Below, piece by piece: positions 45,301 through 56,671 of a DNA stretch of 64,000 nucleotides; position 1 is the first letter of the stretch; each line of letters opens with the position of its first letter. Made by a program: the position numbers and the translations under genes. Origin of the DNA: Mastigamoeba balamuthi (lineage: Eukaryota > Evosea > Mastigamoebida > Mastigamoebidae); the NCBI GenBank assembly GCA_902651635.1, contig CACRSC010000010.1, forward strand, positions 455,542 to 519,541, given 5' to 3'. The notes under the pieces were generated by a model. The model was not told where the DNA came from. It made no database searches and was given only the letters and a program-made list of their open reading frames with translations.

Positions 45301-47204
45301 CTACTGCTGGTTCAGGGGGTCCTTGGGTATCCACCCGCGGGACTGCAGGTTGCTCTTGAGGTAGCTGTTCTCCCGCTCCAGCGCCTCGATGCGCGCGAAC
45401 GCCTCCTCGAGTCTGAGCTGCGTCTTGACGAGCATCTCGACGATCTGCGACTTGAGCCCCTTCTCATCGGGGCTCCTGCTGCTCTGCGACTCGCTGCCCC
45501 TCCCGCCCGCGGAGGCGGCAGCGGCAGCGGCAGCGGGCGCAGGCGACTGCGGGGGCTCTGGCGACTTCTGCTGCTCATCGGGCGGCGGGGGCGACGGGCT
45601 CCTGTCGCTGGCCCTGGTCGGGTCCCGAACAGAGAGGTCGTCGGCGTCGGGCCTCGGCACAGACGACTCGACGGCCGCAAGCGAGGCGGCGGCGGCGACC
45701 GCGGGGGGCAGCGGCGCGGGCGCCGGGGGCAGCGGCACAGGGACGCTGGGGTCCGGGACGCCGACGACGATGCGGAAGGGCACCGAGGCGAACCCGAGGC
45801 CCTGGCGGAGCTTCTCGGCCGAGGGCCAGCGCAGCAGCAGCTCGTGCGGCAGCGGCTGCAGCGGCAGGACCTGCCAGTCGTCGACGAGGTACTTGGGCAG
45901 GTCGCGGAACATGTTCTCGGTGAACTTGGTGCGGTCCGTCCCCGCGCGGGCTATCAGCGTCGCGAGCTCCGACTCGCTGAACAGTGTCACGGCGTAGTCG
46001 GACCCCAGCGTCCTCAGCTTCATCTTCCGCATCGACTCGTGCACCCCGGGCAGCTGCGCCGACGAGCGTCAGAGGCAGACGGCGGGAGGCGGGGGGCCGG
46101 ACTGCTCTGCGGGCGGCGTGGTTGACCGCGGGGCCGAGGAGGATGAGGCCGCGGCCGACGAAGTCCGCGACGGCCTCGACGACCTCGCCGAACACGCTGT
46201 CGAGCGAGACGGGCGGCGCGAACTTGCGGCGCACGACGAGGTCGCGCGCTGCCGAGCCCTCGCCAAACGCCTGCGTCACCGAGGCGTCCGACCCTGCGCG
46301 TGCGAGCGAGGCAGCCACGTCAGAGCAGCGCCACCTCCGCGTCCCCCTGCTGTGCCGTCATGACGGCGCCTCCCGACTCGACAGCGGCCGTGGGAGCCGG
46401 CTGTGCTGCTCGCGGGCCCCACTGGCAGCAAGCGGGCCGAGCGACGAGACACCGAGCACACACAGCGCGCCACGTGACAAGGGGGAGGGGACGTGGCGCC
46501 GCGACAGCAGCTGGCGGACACTCGACTTCAAAGGCCGCCAGCAAAGCAGAAGCAGGAGGAGGGGGACAACCCGGCGAGCCGCTCGCTGGCTGGAGCGGCG
46601 ACGAAGACACCGAGCACACACAGCGCGCCGCGTGCCAAGGGGGATGAGGAGACGCGGCCCCGCGACAGCAACGGGCGGACACGCTCGACTTCAAAGGCCC
46701 TGGGGGGAGGGGACAACGCTGGGCGCGTTGCTCGCGGCGACGTAGAGGGCCCGGAGCGACGAGACACCGGGCACACAGCGCGCGCAACGCGGCGAGGGGA
46801 GGAGGCACGGGCCCCTCGGCAGCCAGAGCGGGGGTGGCGGGGGGCTGTATGGCGCACTCTTGGCGGCGTGGACAAAGACAGGGAGGTTGGGCAGGGCGAC
46901 GGGCACGCGGATGCCGAAGGGCGGCTGGGGCGCAGCGGCAGCAGCGAAGAAGCGCGCGAGCTCCGACGCGAGCTGGACCGCGGCGGGGGGCTCGGGGCCC
47001 AGCAGCGCCGAGGCCACGAAGGGGTCGACCTCGTCGCCCTGCGCCTCCGCCAGCCGCGCGATGTCCGCCGCCTCCTCCAGCGCGCGCACGTTCTGGAGAG
47101 GGGCGGGCTCAGGGGCGCGAGGGGAGGTGTGGGGGGGGGATGGCTGTCAGGAAGGGAGGGGGCACCCGCTTCAGGTAGGCGACGCGTAGCGCGAACCGTT
47201 CCAT
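45301..47204 (-). CDS. Hypothetical protein with C-terminal coiled coil
   Basis: Four exons: 47204-47166, 47092-46858, 46293-46127, 46053-45301 (397 aa); all junctions GT-AG and in frame. The N-terminal 250 residues are helical and non-repetitive (MERFALRVAYLKR, SELARFFAAAAAP, DSVFGEVVEAVADFVGRGLI, LFSESELATLIARAG, NMFRDLPKYLVDDWQVLPLQ). A Pro/Ala/Ser-rich linker follows, then a C-terminal coiled coil (IVEMLVKTQLRLEEAFARIE). I do not recognise the globular part. The 564-nt intron 46294-46857 is far longer than usual and contains tandem repeats. No signal peptide; probably cytosolic or nuclear. Confidence 0.65.
46441..46800. repeat. Intronic tandem repeat, about 157-bp period
   Basis: Units starting with GCGACGAGACACCGAGCACA recur at 46441, 46598 and 46756, with shared downstream blocks (GCGACAGCA, CTCGACTTCAAAGGC). 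About 2.3 diverged copies fill most of the 564-nt intron. Confidence 0.85.
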
Positions 47205-47554
47205 CGATCGCGAAATTGATTCAAAATACGAGGAGACAACGGAATATCGGGCTTGTGGACCAAATCAACGGAATCGCATCGGGTTGTTGCCTTATGATAT
47301 CCGGGCGGGCTGAAGCTGATCCGGGCCTCCCCCCGCGAGCGGGGGGTGGCAGTGGAATGGTCGCTGTGCTGTCCATCGGCAAAACCAGATCAAAACAGTT
47401 GTCATCCGATGGGCTGCTTCTGCCAGAATTGTGACACCTTTAATGCGAGCGCAAGGGAGCTGAGCTGGCTTCGTGTGCCCGCCATATGAGGGCCAGACAT
47501 AGAAATAGACAGGGTCCTGTTCCCCTTTGCACAACTATCCGAGTTCTCCCGAGT
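47205..47554. other. Intergenic
   Basis: 350 bp upstream of the coiled-coil gene (minus) and downstream of the SH3 gene (minus). GAAATTGATTC at 47212-47222 and TATGATATCCGGG near 47294. No gene. Confidence 0.5.
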
Positions 47555-48814
47555 TCACAGCTGCACATAGTTCGCAGGAAAGATGCCCTCCCTGTCCCCG
47601 ATCCTCCCCGTCATCCACCCCGAGCCAGGCGCATCCTGCAGCCGCGCCGCGGTGAGTGCGCGTGCTCGCGCGGTGCAGAGAGGGTGGGGGGACGCGTGGC
47701 GCACCGAGACGACCGTGATGACGTCCCCTCTCTCGAACTCGAGGTCGCCAGGGCGCTCCGCCGTGCACTGGTACAGCGCCTTGCACGTCCTCGCAGGCGC
47801 CGCTGCAGCACTCGCTGCCGGCGCGCCTGCCTGCGACGCGGCTGCTGGCGGGACGTACTGATGCTGCTGCTGTGGCCGCACAGGTTGGGACGCTGTGAGG
47901 GGCTGCAGGCAAAACATCAATTGACTTGGGGCGCAATACGGACCTCCTCGGCCAGCGTGATCCCCACGGCGTACTGCTTGGGCCCGACCTCTGGGTCCTC
48001 CTCCTCCTCGGCCACGAGGCCGCTGCTGGGGGCGTGAGTGAGGCCGCAGAGGGTCCGGGCGGAGCGGGAGGGCGAGAGGAGAGGGAGCCACACACTGCTT
48101 GGTGACGCGGTAGAAGCCCGTGGGCTTGTCGATGGCCGTCGCCACCAGCAGCACAAACCACACGACCACCACGATGAGCTCCAGCCAGAACCCCCACCCC
48201 AGCGAGTACTCGCTCGCGTCCGGCTCGCCACCGCGGTACGCCTGCCCGAGCGGGGGGTGCGCGCACGAAATTGGCCGCGCGAATTGAATTTAGAATTTCG
48301 AGATTGATTGGCGGCGGGTGCGCACCAGAAGGGCGGCGAGCAGCAGCGAGAAGACGACAAAGTGCGCGCCGACGGCCCAGACGTAGGCGACGCGCTGGTT
48401 GCCGCGGGCCCAGGCGTGCTTGAAGCTGAGGGCCGCGGCGAGCGGCTCGAGCAGGAGCGCCGTGACGAGGAGCCCCAGGGCGACGCCGCTCATCTCGCGC
48501 AGGTCGCCTGCGCTGAGGGGCAGCGACCCCAGCGAGGCGCCGGACCTGCGCGCGGTGCCCGCGGGCGTCGTCGTCGTCATCGACCAGCGCGCGAGGCCCG
48601 CGTCGAGCGTCGTCTCGACGGCGGCGTCCGTGGCGGCGCTGCGCGAGCGGAGCGAGTAGTGCGTCCACGAGCCCGAGGCGAGGGCGGCGACCGTGGGCAC
48701 GAGGGCCACCAGGCACGCGTAGCCCACCGCCATCGACGTCTTGCGCGCGAACCGCGACGGTGCAAAGTCGCGCGGGCTCGGCAGGCACGAGGCCGCCCGG
48801 TCCTTGAGGCCCAT
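47555..48814 (-). CDS. Four-span membrane protein with C-terminal SH3 domain
   Basis: Five exons: 48814-48326, 48241-48096, 48025-47944, 47902-47705, 47635-47555 (331 aa). After a short basic N-terminus, spans lie at about 28-50, 107-130, 141-163 and 182-203 (AVGYACLVALVPTVAALA, GVALGLLVTALLLEPLAAAL, AHFVVFSLLLAALL, LIVVVVWFVLLVATAI). The first outer loop is about 55 residues, claudin/PMP22-like in size. An acidic linker (AEEEEDPEVGPK) and a Gln/Ala-rich segment lead to an SH3 at about 279-331: ALYQCTAERPGDLEFERGD, GWMTGRIGDREGIFPANYV. Four spans plus a terminal SH3 is the layout of the fungal osmosensor Sho1, but I see no further sequence similarity. It probably recruits proline-rich signalling partners to a membrane. 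Confidence 0.85.
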
Positions 48815-49856
48815 CTTGGCTGGCTGGGAGTCGGTCTGCTTCTGCTGCGGGTTGGTTTCCTGGGTGGGGTTGCGGGCGGTTTCCGGGTGTGTGTGGGCTG
48901 CCGGGTGTGGACCGGGTCGAGTGGTGGGGGTCGTGCGTAGCCCCTTCTTCTCACAGAAACGGTTTCTGTCTGTTCAACGGGCGGCGGTTCGAGGAAAATC
49001 TGTTTGCGGGTCGCACAGAATCTGGCGATCCGGAAACAAGGCGGCGGGCAGTCCAGCGGCCTCTGATCAGAGCCATCATCCCTGCAAGGGCTATTCGGCC
49101 TGGGACGGCACAGAGCTCAAGCCATGAAGATCCCCAGTTTGGCGGACGAGCGGCGCCAGTGATTTGAATCGTGACGACATGACTCGCGTCCGCGCAGACG
49201 TCATGTCGAAGCTTGCATCTGCAGTGAGTGGGCTCGGGGTGTAGCGCCCCTTGAGCCTTGGGGCCGCAATAGAGTTCCCAGACGACAGGAGCTTGGTGTG
49301 GTCAGGACGAAGCTGCCTGTGCCTGCGAGTAAAACAAGCGGTCCCGGGGATAGCGCTGTGCTCTTGTCCTCGTGCGCTTTGCTCTGCACTCTCAGAGAAG
49401 GCCGAGCTGTGCGAGCGGCAACGGCCCCTGCGGAGAGCGACATTGTTTGGTCCACTAGGTGCACCCAGAATCCGACACGAAGAACTTGTCCGTCAGTTTT
49501 TGGGTGAGGTGCAAACCACAACCTCCCTATGGGCGCCCGCTACCCTCACCCACCGAGACTCGATGTGCGTGCGTAGAATCAGTGGAGAGCGTGGCCATTG
49601 CGAGCCCTGCTCATGTTCTGCAGCCCTCTTCTCCTTGGGAGCTCTGGCGCATGCGGCATACGGCACGCACGTTGCTCAATGCGCCGCAGTCATCACACAT
49701 TGAGTGGAGCTATACGCAACAACTCACCTGAGCCTGCAGTACCAAAGGGGGCGTAACCGAAATTGTTACACTCGCACGCAGTTAGTTTGTCACCAATTCC
49801 ATTCCTCGATTTCTGTTGCACTGCACATAAATAATCAGAAGCCCGAAAGCCAGGTC
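48815..49856. other. Intergenic, 1.04 kb
   Basis: Divergent upstream region of the SH3 tetraspan gene (-) and surface protein 1 (+). No coding or RNA signal recognised. Confidence 0.5.
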
Positions 49857-52216
49857 ATGCACACACCTGCACCGCTACTCCTCGCGCTCTCGCTGTTGCT
49901 TGCCCGCTGCGAGGCATCGCGGCCCCACTTCCGCCGCGACATCCTGGGGTCGATGCCTGTCGCAGACCCGGCTAACCCGAACCACTACGAGTACTCGTCG
50001 GACCCGCTCAAGCGCTCCCCCGAGGAGACGCCCTCGCCCCTGTCGCCGCTGACGCTCGAGTACTCGTTCGACTTGAAGAGCGGGGTGCACAGCGCGGACC
50101 TGGAGCACTCCATCGTCGACCTGTCGTGCTCGTCGCTCGACCACATCGGTGAGCTCCTGCGTCGTCGGTCTTTGACGAGAAAACGAACACACCAAGAATC
50201 AGCCAGCGGTTATGGCGACGAGTCAGCAGGCTAACGCCCTTTTCCGGACCGAATGTGCAGTCATCGAGGTGGGCGATAACAAGGCTGTGAGGTCGTGGGG
50301 ACCGCAGTTCGTGCTGATCGCGTCAGCGGGGTGGGGCTGTGTCGAGGGGCAGCTCAGTCGCCGCGTAGTGGGGCTCGAGTGGGCCTCGGAGCACACGGCC
50401 CACGCGGCAACGACGGTCGTTCCCGTCAGCGAGGTCGTAGCCAACACATCGATGCACCTCGTCATCGAGAACCAGGAGCCCCTGCACGACGAGAGTGAGA
50501 ACGCGGAGAAGAGGAAGCCGCGCAATGATCCTGACGGTGAGCCAACCTCGAGCTACTTGGCGATGCTCCGGCCGGACCCCTCTACCTGCGATGTCTGGAA
50601 CCAGGTTCTGTCATCTGCAATTCAACGCCTGGCTGACGGAATACAATCCTTAGTTTGGTAGGCGTGCGAAGGAACCTCACATCGAGGTGTTCAGAGACGA
50701 TTGCCGCAAGTGCCAGAGATACGGGCCAAAGAGCACTTTCTGTTTACTGTGCAAGATGGGCATCCCGACCCGGTCCACAGTCGAGTGCAACAATTGCTGG
50801 AGCCGCACCACAGTCACCAAGGCAGACATGACTGTGAGTGGCTCTCCATCCATCGCAGCCTAACTTCTCTTCTATCCTGCCTGACACTTTTGTCTTCGCG
50901 CAAGTGGGAGTGGCCGGACTATGTGGCCAGACACCAAAAATCGCTGACCCTCGGTCTCGCGGCTGAATATGAGCTGGGCGAAATCCTCATCCACATGGAT
51001 GCTCCTGGAACGCTTCAGTTCACCTACCCACTTCACCATTCCCAATACACGCTCCGAGTGTACGGAGGCCCGTTCATTGAGACGCAGCCGGTCTATTTTT
51101 CCATTGGCACGAACATCACCGTCAACGTAACCCTCGTAGGCCTTTCCTCCCAATTTGGTGAATTGCATCTCCTAATGTAACATTTAGTATGACGGGTCTG
51201 CGAGAATCGGATTGACAAGCTCGGGGACTACAGTGGCAGTGGTGAACTACTTAAGAGACGCAGATGATATGTTCGGAACCGTGGAGTGGCAAAAGGGGGC
51301 TCTGACTCCAACGATAAGCGGGAAGGTTACGGGCCGGATGGAGATAAATGCCAGCTTCGAGCACGTGATCTACATTTGCAATTCTGAAGGAGTACCCACC
51401 GTTACCAGGGTCACGTCACCCATTCTGGCGTCGACCGAGTTCTCGTTCCCACAGCCATTCAACCCGCTACCCGCGGCCGCTCCCGGAATTCGCCACGGGC
51501 CTTGCGATCAGCCGCATGTGCTCAGAACCCAGGCGGGGCAATATGCGGCCATCAGCTCCTCGACGCAGCGTTGGGGGCCCTACTTAAAATATATGCTCAT
51601 CAACGGAACCACATTATCGTCGTCCCTGACGAGGGATAACGGATGTTGGGGAGCAGTCACTGGATTGGAGGTCGTGCTGAGATTCAAGGACAACATCGCC
51701 CGAGTCCTCAGAGAGTACCCAGACGTCTTGCGAGCCAGCGGGATCGTGAACGAGGTGGCCCATGCGATCTACGTCAACAGCACCGATATCATTGTTGCTG
51801 TGGCCCCGGACCCCGAGCACCTGACTATCGCCTTCACGAGGGACACCGCGATGCCGGACATGCAGAGACTAATATCGCAGGCCAACTACCGCGACAGCAT
51901 ACTGTGGGATGGGGTGCTGATGGCCAAGCTGCTGCCGTACTTCGTCCGATTGGTTAAGCCAGCAAGTGAGCCAGACTCCTCGTCGGGAAGCTCGGAGGGG
52001 TGGGTGACCACCGACTCTGGAAGGAGTTCGTCGTCTTCCCTCTCTTCTTCTCCAGCGGCGCACTCGTCTGCTCGTGCCATCAGCAGCAGCAGCAGCAGCA
52101 CAGCAGCGCGATCCGTGTCCGTGGAGGAGAGCTCAGACCCTAAGGTCAAGGGCAGCGCGGAATCAGTTGCTGTTAGCGTGTTCCTGATCACTGTTGGTGC
52201 TCTGTCGGTGTGCTGA
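49857..52216 (+). CDS. Cys-rich, GPI-anchor-type surface protein 1
   Basis: Five exons: 49857-50148, 50261-50604, 50672-50833, 50905-51135, 51188-52216 (685 aa). Signal peptide MHTPAPLLLALSLLLARCEA. Exon 2 encodes a module with RSWGPQFVLIASAGWGCVEG. Exon 3 is a cysteine module (CRKCQ..CLLC, then TRSTVECNNCWSRTT). Exon 5 has HGPCDQPHVLR and DNGCWGAVTGLEVVLRFKDN. The C-terminus is Ser-rich, with VAVSVFLITVGALSVC at the very end, the pattern of a GPI-attachment signal. Many N-glycosylation sequons. All four introns fall where they do in the paralogue at 52719. I do not recognise the family; a glycosylated cell-surface protein is inferred. Confidence 0.82.
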
Positions 52217-52718
52217 CATAGGAGCTCAGCAGGCCACCTCTTCTTTCGGGATAAACAATGCAGTTTTTGAACCATAAAACACCACCCTTTGCTTGGTTCA
52301 GTACTTCTAGAAAACCGCAGTCGGCGGTTTTTCTGTTTTGCGTGAGAGGACCGCAGTCCGGGCAGTTTTTTTAATGCTCCGCCAGGAACTGTACCATTCT
52401 GCAATATCGATAACTGACTGCTGGAGTGTCACCCCATTTGATTTTTATCTACGCTCACTCATTGGGTCCTTTTTTGAGAAAATGCCTGGAGAGAATTCTC
52501 ATTTTTGTTTGTGGCATTGCTCATCAGCCTACCAGAGTCCGTTCCGCACATCACTCGCACGGAAAAGATCAGGGCGCAGTCTCTCACAGAATTCTTGAAT
52601 TTCGCAACATAGTGAGTCAGACTAACCGAAAGAGTTCCACTCGAGTTACCGGTTATCTCCAATTACTATCTCCGATTTCAAATGCACGCCCGCACATTGT
52701 TAAATAAGAAGTACTCTA
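52217..52718. other. Intergenic between the tandem surface-protein genes
   Basis: 502 bp, AT-richer. Contains the terminator region of gene 1 and promoter of gene 2; CCGCAGTC..GGCAGTTTTT occurs in two diverged forms near 52314-52371. Nothing else seen. Confidence 0.5.
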
Positions 52719-55039
52719 ATGCACGTTCTCGCTTCTCTCCTCCTCGCATCATCGCTGGTGCTGCTTGCACGCTGCACTGCGATACGCCCAGGCACCCCAG
52801 ACGAGACTGCGGGGTCGTCGCCTGCGGTGGGCCAGGAGACCTCAAGCGACTTGGAGTTCTCTGCTGTGCGCCACAAGCCCTCTGTTACACGGACGCAGTC
52901 GGCACTGCAGATCGGCTACGCCATCGACGTGCGCAGCTGCGCGCACAACGTGGACGACGAGCCCTCCATCGTCGGTCTGCGGTGCTCCTCGCTCGACCAC
53001 GTCGGTAAGCAGTCTTTCGGGGTTCTGAGAAATCAGAGCGGCACGAACTGCACCACGGCTCACTAACTCCGCGTTTCCTGCAGACGTCGAGGTTGCCGAC
53101 GACGCGGTCCTGAGGTCGTGGGGCCCTCAGTTTGTTCTTCTTGCGTCTCCCGCGTGGGGGTGCGTCGAGGGGGCTCTCCGTCGACACGTGGTCGGCGTCG
53201 AGTGGACCTCGCAGCGCATGGCCCGCCTCAAAACGACCCGCGCGTCCTCCGAGGACGAGCTCTCCAACGCGACGATTCACGTGGTCATTGGAGGCGGTGA
53301 ACGCGGGACAAAAACCACAAGAGACGACAACTTCCGCGAGTGGAGGCCGCCGACAACTGTTGGATGGAATCAGGTGCTCACAATTTGCGAATTTCTCGCT
53401 TCTTTTTGTGGGCCTGTTTTATGATGCGAACGTGGAGACCCGGCTGAGTTTCATTCGCTGGAGTTCTTACCGCCTCCTCGCAGGACTTGAATGCAGTCAC
53501 TCCGACAGTTGAGATCCTGAAGAACACGTGCCTCGACGCGTGCACAACCAGCGAGCAGAAGCAGACGATCAGGTGCCTTCTTTGCGAGGCGGGAGTGCAG
53601 ACCAGGTCCACGGTGGAGTGCCACAACTGCTGGAGCCACACAACGCTCAACCAGGCAAACCTCACGGTGAGTCTCGCGGGACACTCGACGCTCCTGCTGA
53701 GCCACTCCGCCTTCGCCTGCCCACGCAGATCGAATGGCCCCTGAAAGACATGGCGAAGCACCAGAAGACAGTCTCGGTTGCCACTACCTCCGAGTACCAC
53801 TTCGGAGAGGTCGCCTTCTGGATGGACGCGCCAGGGACCGCACTGCTGGTGAAGGAGGGAATCAGCTCATCAACATTCTTCGAGAACGTGAGCATCACCG
53901 AGGACCTGTACATCCCCATCACCGTCACGATGACCACGAACCTCATCGTCGACGCCACACTGGTGACGACCCCCATCTTCAATTCCTCCGTGTCGTACTC
54001 AATTCGATCTGGGCAGTACGGCGGCTCCGCGCGGATCGGGGTGACGACTTCTGGGGTGGTCCGAATGACGCACAAGTATAAGAGGGACAGCCCGAGCATG
54101 ACCTCCACTGCCACGTGGGTCCAGGGGGCCCTCACACCGTCAGTGACCGGGAAGGCGACGGGACGCGCCAGTGTCAGAGTTCTGATGGAGCAGATGTACG
54201 ACATTCACATCGGGAACTACAGCGTCATCGGCTCCAAAGTTGTGTCCACCACCTTCGGGTCGACAGCGTTCGAGCTCCAGCCGCCGTTCGGCCCCATGGC
54301 AGGCGGGAAGCACGGGCCCTGCGACAAGCGCCACCTCCTGCGGCTGGAGGGGAGCCACACCGTCTCGACCACCGCAGGGCGCACCCTCGTACTGGCGGCC
54401 AAGGGAATCAGCAAGCAGGGGTGGTGGCCAAAACTCATCGGGCGGGTGGCCACCGACGCCGGGTGCTGGCGCAGAAGCTCCGGCATGACGGAAGTGGTCC
54501 TGCAGTTCAAGGACAAGGTCGCAGATGTCATCAAGCTCAGAGACGACGTCTTGCGCAGCGGAATCGTCTACGAGGTCGCCCGTGCCGTCAAGGTCAACAC
54601 CTTCGACATCATCGCCAACATCGCGAGGGACCCCAAGAGCATATCGATCACATTCATACTGGAGGAAAACGGACCACAGACGGGAGAGAGGCTCGCTCTG
54701 CAAGCCAAGTACTGGGACAGCGTCCTGTGGAAGGGCCGCCTGCTGTCGCAGCTGCGCTCGAGTTTCGCCTCTGTGACCCAGAAAAGCGACGAGCCAAGCC
54801 ACAACGAGCACAGCGAACCCCACGTGGTGGCCTCTTCGGCGTCATCAGCAGAGAGATCGAGCAGTAAGAAGGCCAGTGAAGCTGGCAGTTCTACTGAGAG
54901 GGTCTCCTCTGATGGCCCTGAGAGTCCCAACTCTCAGAATCGCACAAGTATGGCTGAGGTGAGCTCGAGCAGAGGTGGCACGTCAGTTCTCGCTACGAGT
55001 GCCATTTTGGTCACTCTGGCCACTTTCCTCGTCGTCTAA
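52719..55039 (+). CDS. Cys-rich, GPI-anchor-type surface protein 2
   Basis: Five exons: 52719-53004, 53084-53373, 53484-53666, 53729-53962, 54017-55039 (671 aa). The last intron (54 nt) is in frame and stop-free, so it was placed by comparison with gene 1. Signal peptide MHVLASLLLASSLVLLARCT. Shared landmarks with gene 1: LRSWGPQFVLLAS and GCVEG, the cysteine module CLLC..TRSTVECHNCWS, FWMDAPGT, YGGSARIG, HGPCDKRHLLR, and a Ser-rich stalk with terminal SVLATSAILVTLATFLVV. Identity to gene 1 is moderate, so the duplication is old compared with the PH-gene array at 60-64 kb. Role unknown; both are probably outer-surface glycoproteins. Confidence 0.82.
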
Positions 55040-55126
55040 TAAGATCACAACATTTTTGCGCCCACGCGGGCTGTGCTGTTGTTCCTGAGCTGCTGCAAAA
55101 GAGAACCAGCAACTTTTCAAGGTCAT

Positions 55127-56281
55127 CTACCTCTTCTTCACTGGTAGTGCTGGGGACGCTTTGCACACCCTCTCGCGCGCGTAGCTCTGCATCATCTGCA
55201 GCTGATCGGGTCCCGGCGCGGACACCCACTGCGCCTGCAGGGCTCGTGCTCTGCCAGGCGCCTCGTTCTCCTCGACATACCTCAACATGCCGTCCAGCTC
55301 CACATCGCACCTTGACAACTCTGCCCAGTGCGGCCCTGCGAGCAGCACGTTGCCCTTGGCGTACCGCAGCAGCACGTGCCCTGCTGTTCCGTTTGCCGTC
55401 TTTTGGCCGGGGATCTGTACGGAGCACTGGGCATGGCTGTCGTGCGTAGGGCCCGTCATGACTGTCAGCAGCTCCAGTGCGTACCTATCGGTTACCGGTG
55501 CGTTTGCCCGCACGACGAACTGGCATGTGCCGCTAATGCACGCTGCCCCGTGCTCACTCAGCGTTGCCAACGTAACGAGCTGGGACGAGGGGCACTGCTC
55601 CAGTACCTGGCCGTCGAAGCGCAGCACCGAGGACCCCGCAATGTTCCCGACGTTGCAGAAGGGGTTGGGGCCCAGCAAACTGGCATCCCATTCATTGATG
55701 ACGGCCCGCGCGGCGTAGTCTCCGAAGATCACGAGGTGCCCGCGGTCGACGAACAGCCTCGTGAGCCTGCACACCAGCGGGCTCCCGAAGCTACCCCTCG
55801 TCGTGTGAACGCAGCACTCCCAGTTGAGGACCACAGCGCGAGGGTCTTCGACGCGGCACATGTCGGACCAGAGCTCACGGACGACCGCGGAGCACGGGCC
55901 ACGGGCGACCCGCTGCCCCGAGGACTCGAGGCAGCGCACGAGCGCCTCGATGGCCGAGTAGTTGAACTGGAACAGCGAGACGGCCATGCCGTCCTCGGGC
56001 GACTCGGGCTGCGAGCTGCGGTAGAGGTTGTCGTACGATGTGCCCTCGCACATGGTCACGATCAGTTACGAGATGTCCTTGGTGGGCGACCATCCCTTGG
56101 TGGGCAGTCGGCAACACGTGCCCGACTGAGGGCACGCTGCGGGGATGTCCTCTGCCAGGAGAGAGCCTCTGGGCACAGCCCTGTCCTGGGCTTCTGAACT
56201 CGCGGGTTCCTCTGGCGAGCGTAGCGCATCGGGGGCAGCAGTGGCTCGCGAGTGCGAGCTCTTGAACAGATAATGCCACAT
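55127..56281 (-). CDS. Hypothetical protein, possible Rossmann/GATase-like core
   Basis: Two exons: 56281-56070 and 56015-55127 (366 aa), joined by a 54-nt GT-AG intron in phase 2. The N-terminus is Pro/Ser-rich (SPEEPASSEAQD). The core alternates hydrophobic strands and helices: ESPEDGMAVSLFQFNYSAIE, DPRAVVLNWECCV, HLVIFGDYAARAVINEWDAS, SQLVTLATLS, and GHVLLRYAKGNVLLAGPHWA. The last segment recalls the end of BPL_N or class-I glutamine-amidotransferase-like folds, but no Cys-His pair can be assigned. Its 3' end converges on surface protein 2. I would not assign a function. Confidence 0.6.
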
Positions 56282-56671
56282 GGCTGGCGCGGGTGAGCAA
56301 GTCGTGTGATGCAGATTCCACTGGGATATTGGTCTCAGTGTTTTTGTGTGAACAGTGAATTCAGTTAACTGCGACTTAAGGTAATAATCGGTCAGTGTCT
56401 GTATTTCCCCGTAACGTGTGTTGTATGTGATCCGTGCGTGAGAGAGCGAGATCGAATGTTCCTTATCGCCACCCTGTGCTCAGTTATCACGCGTCCATCG
56501 CAGCAGACGACAATCTGTGTCGCCACAGAGGGCCACTGTCTCCAGCACAGCAACTTGCCTGTGTCGTTGTCTGTCATCGGAAAACGATTTTATGTGTGCG
56601 TGCATTCGAGTAAAGGTATAGGCGTTCAAGGCCAATGAATCCATGGATTCTAGTGTACTGGGCTGATATGG
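56282..56671. other. Divergent intergenic region
   Basis: 390 bp between the hypothetical gene (-) and the SLC19-like gene (+), AT-richer than the flanks. Presumed promoters; no motif recognised. Confidence 0.5.
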
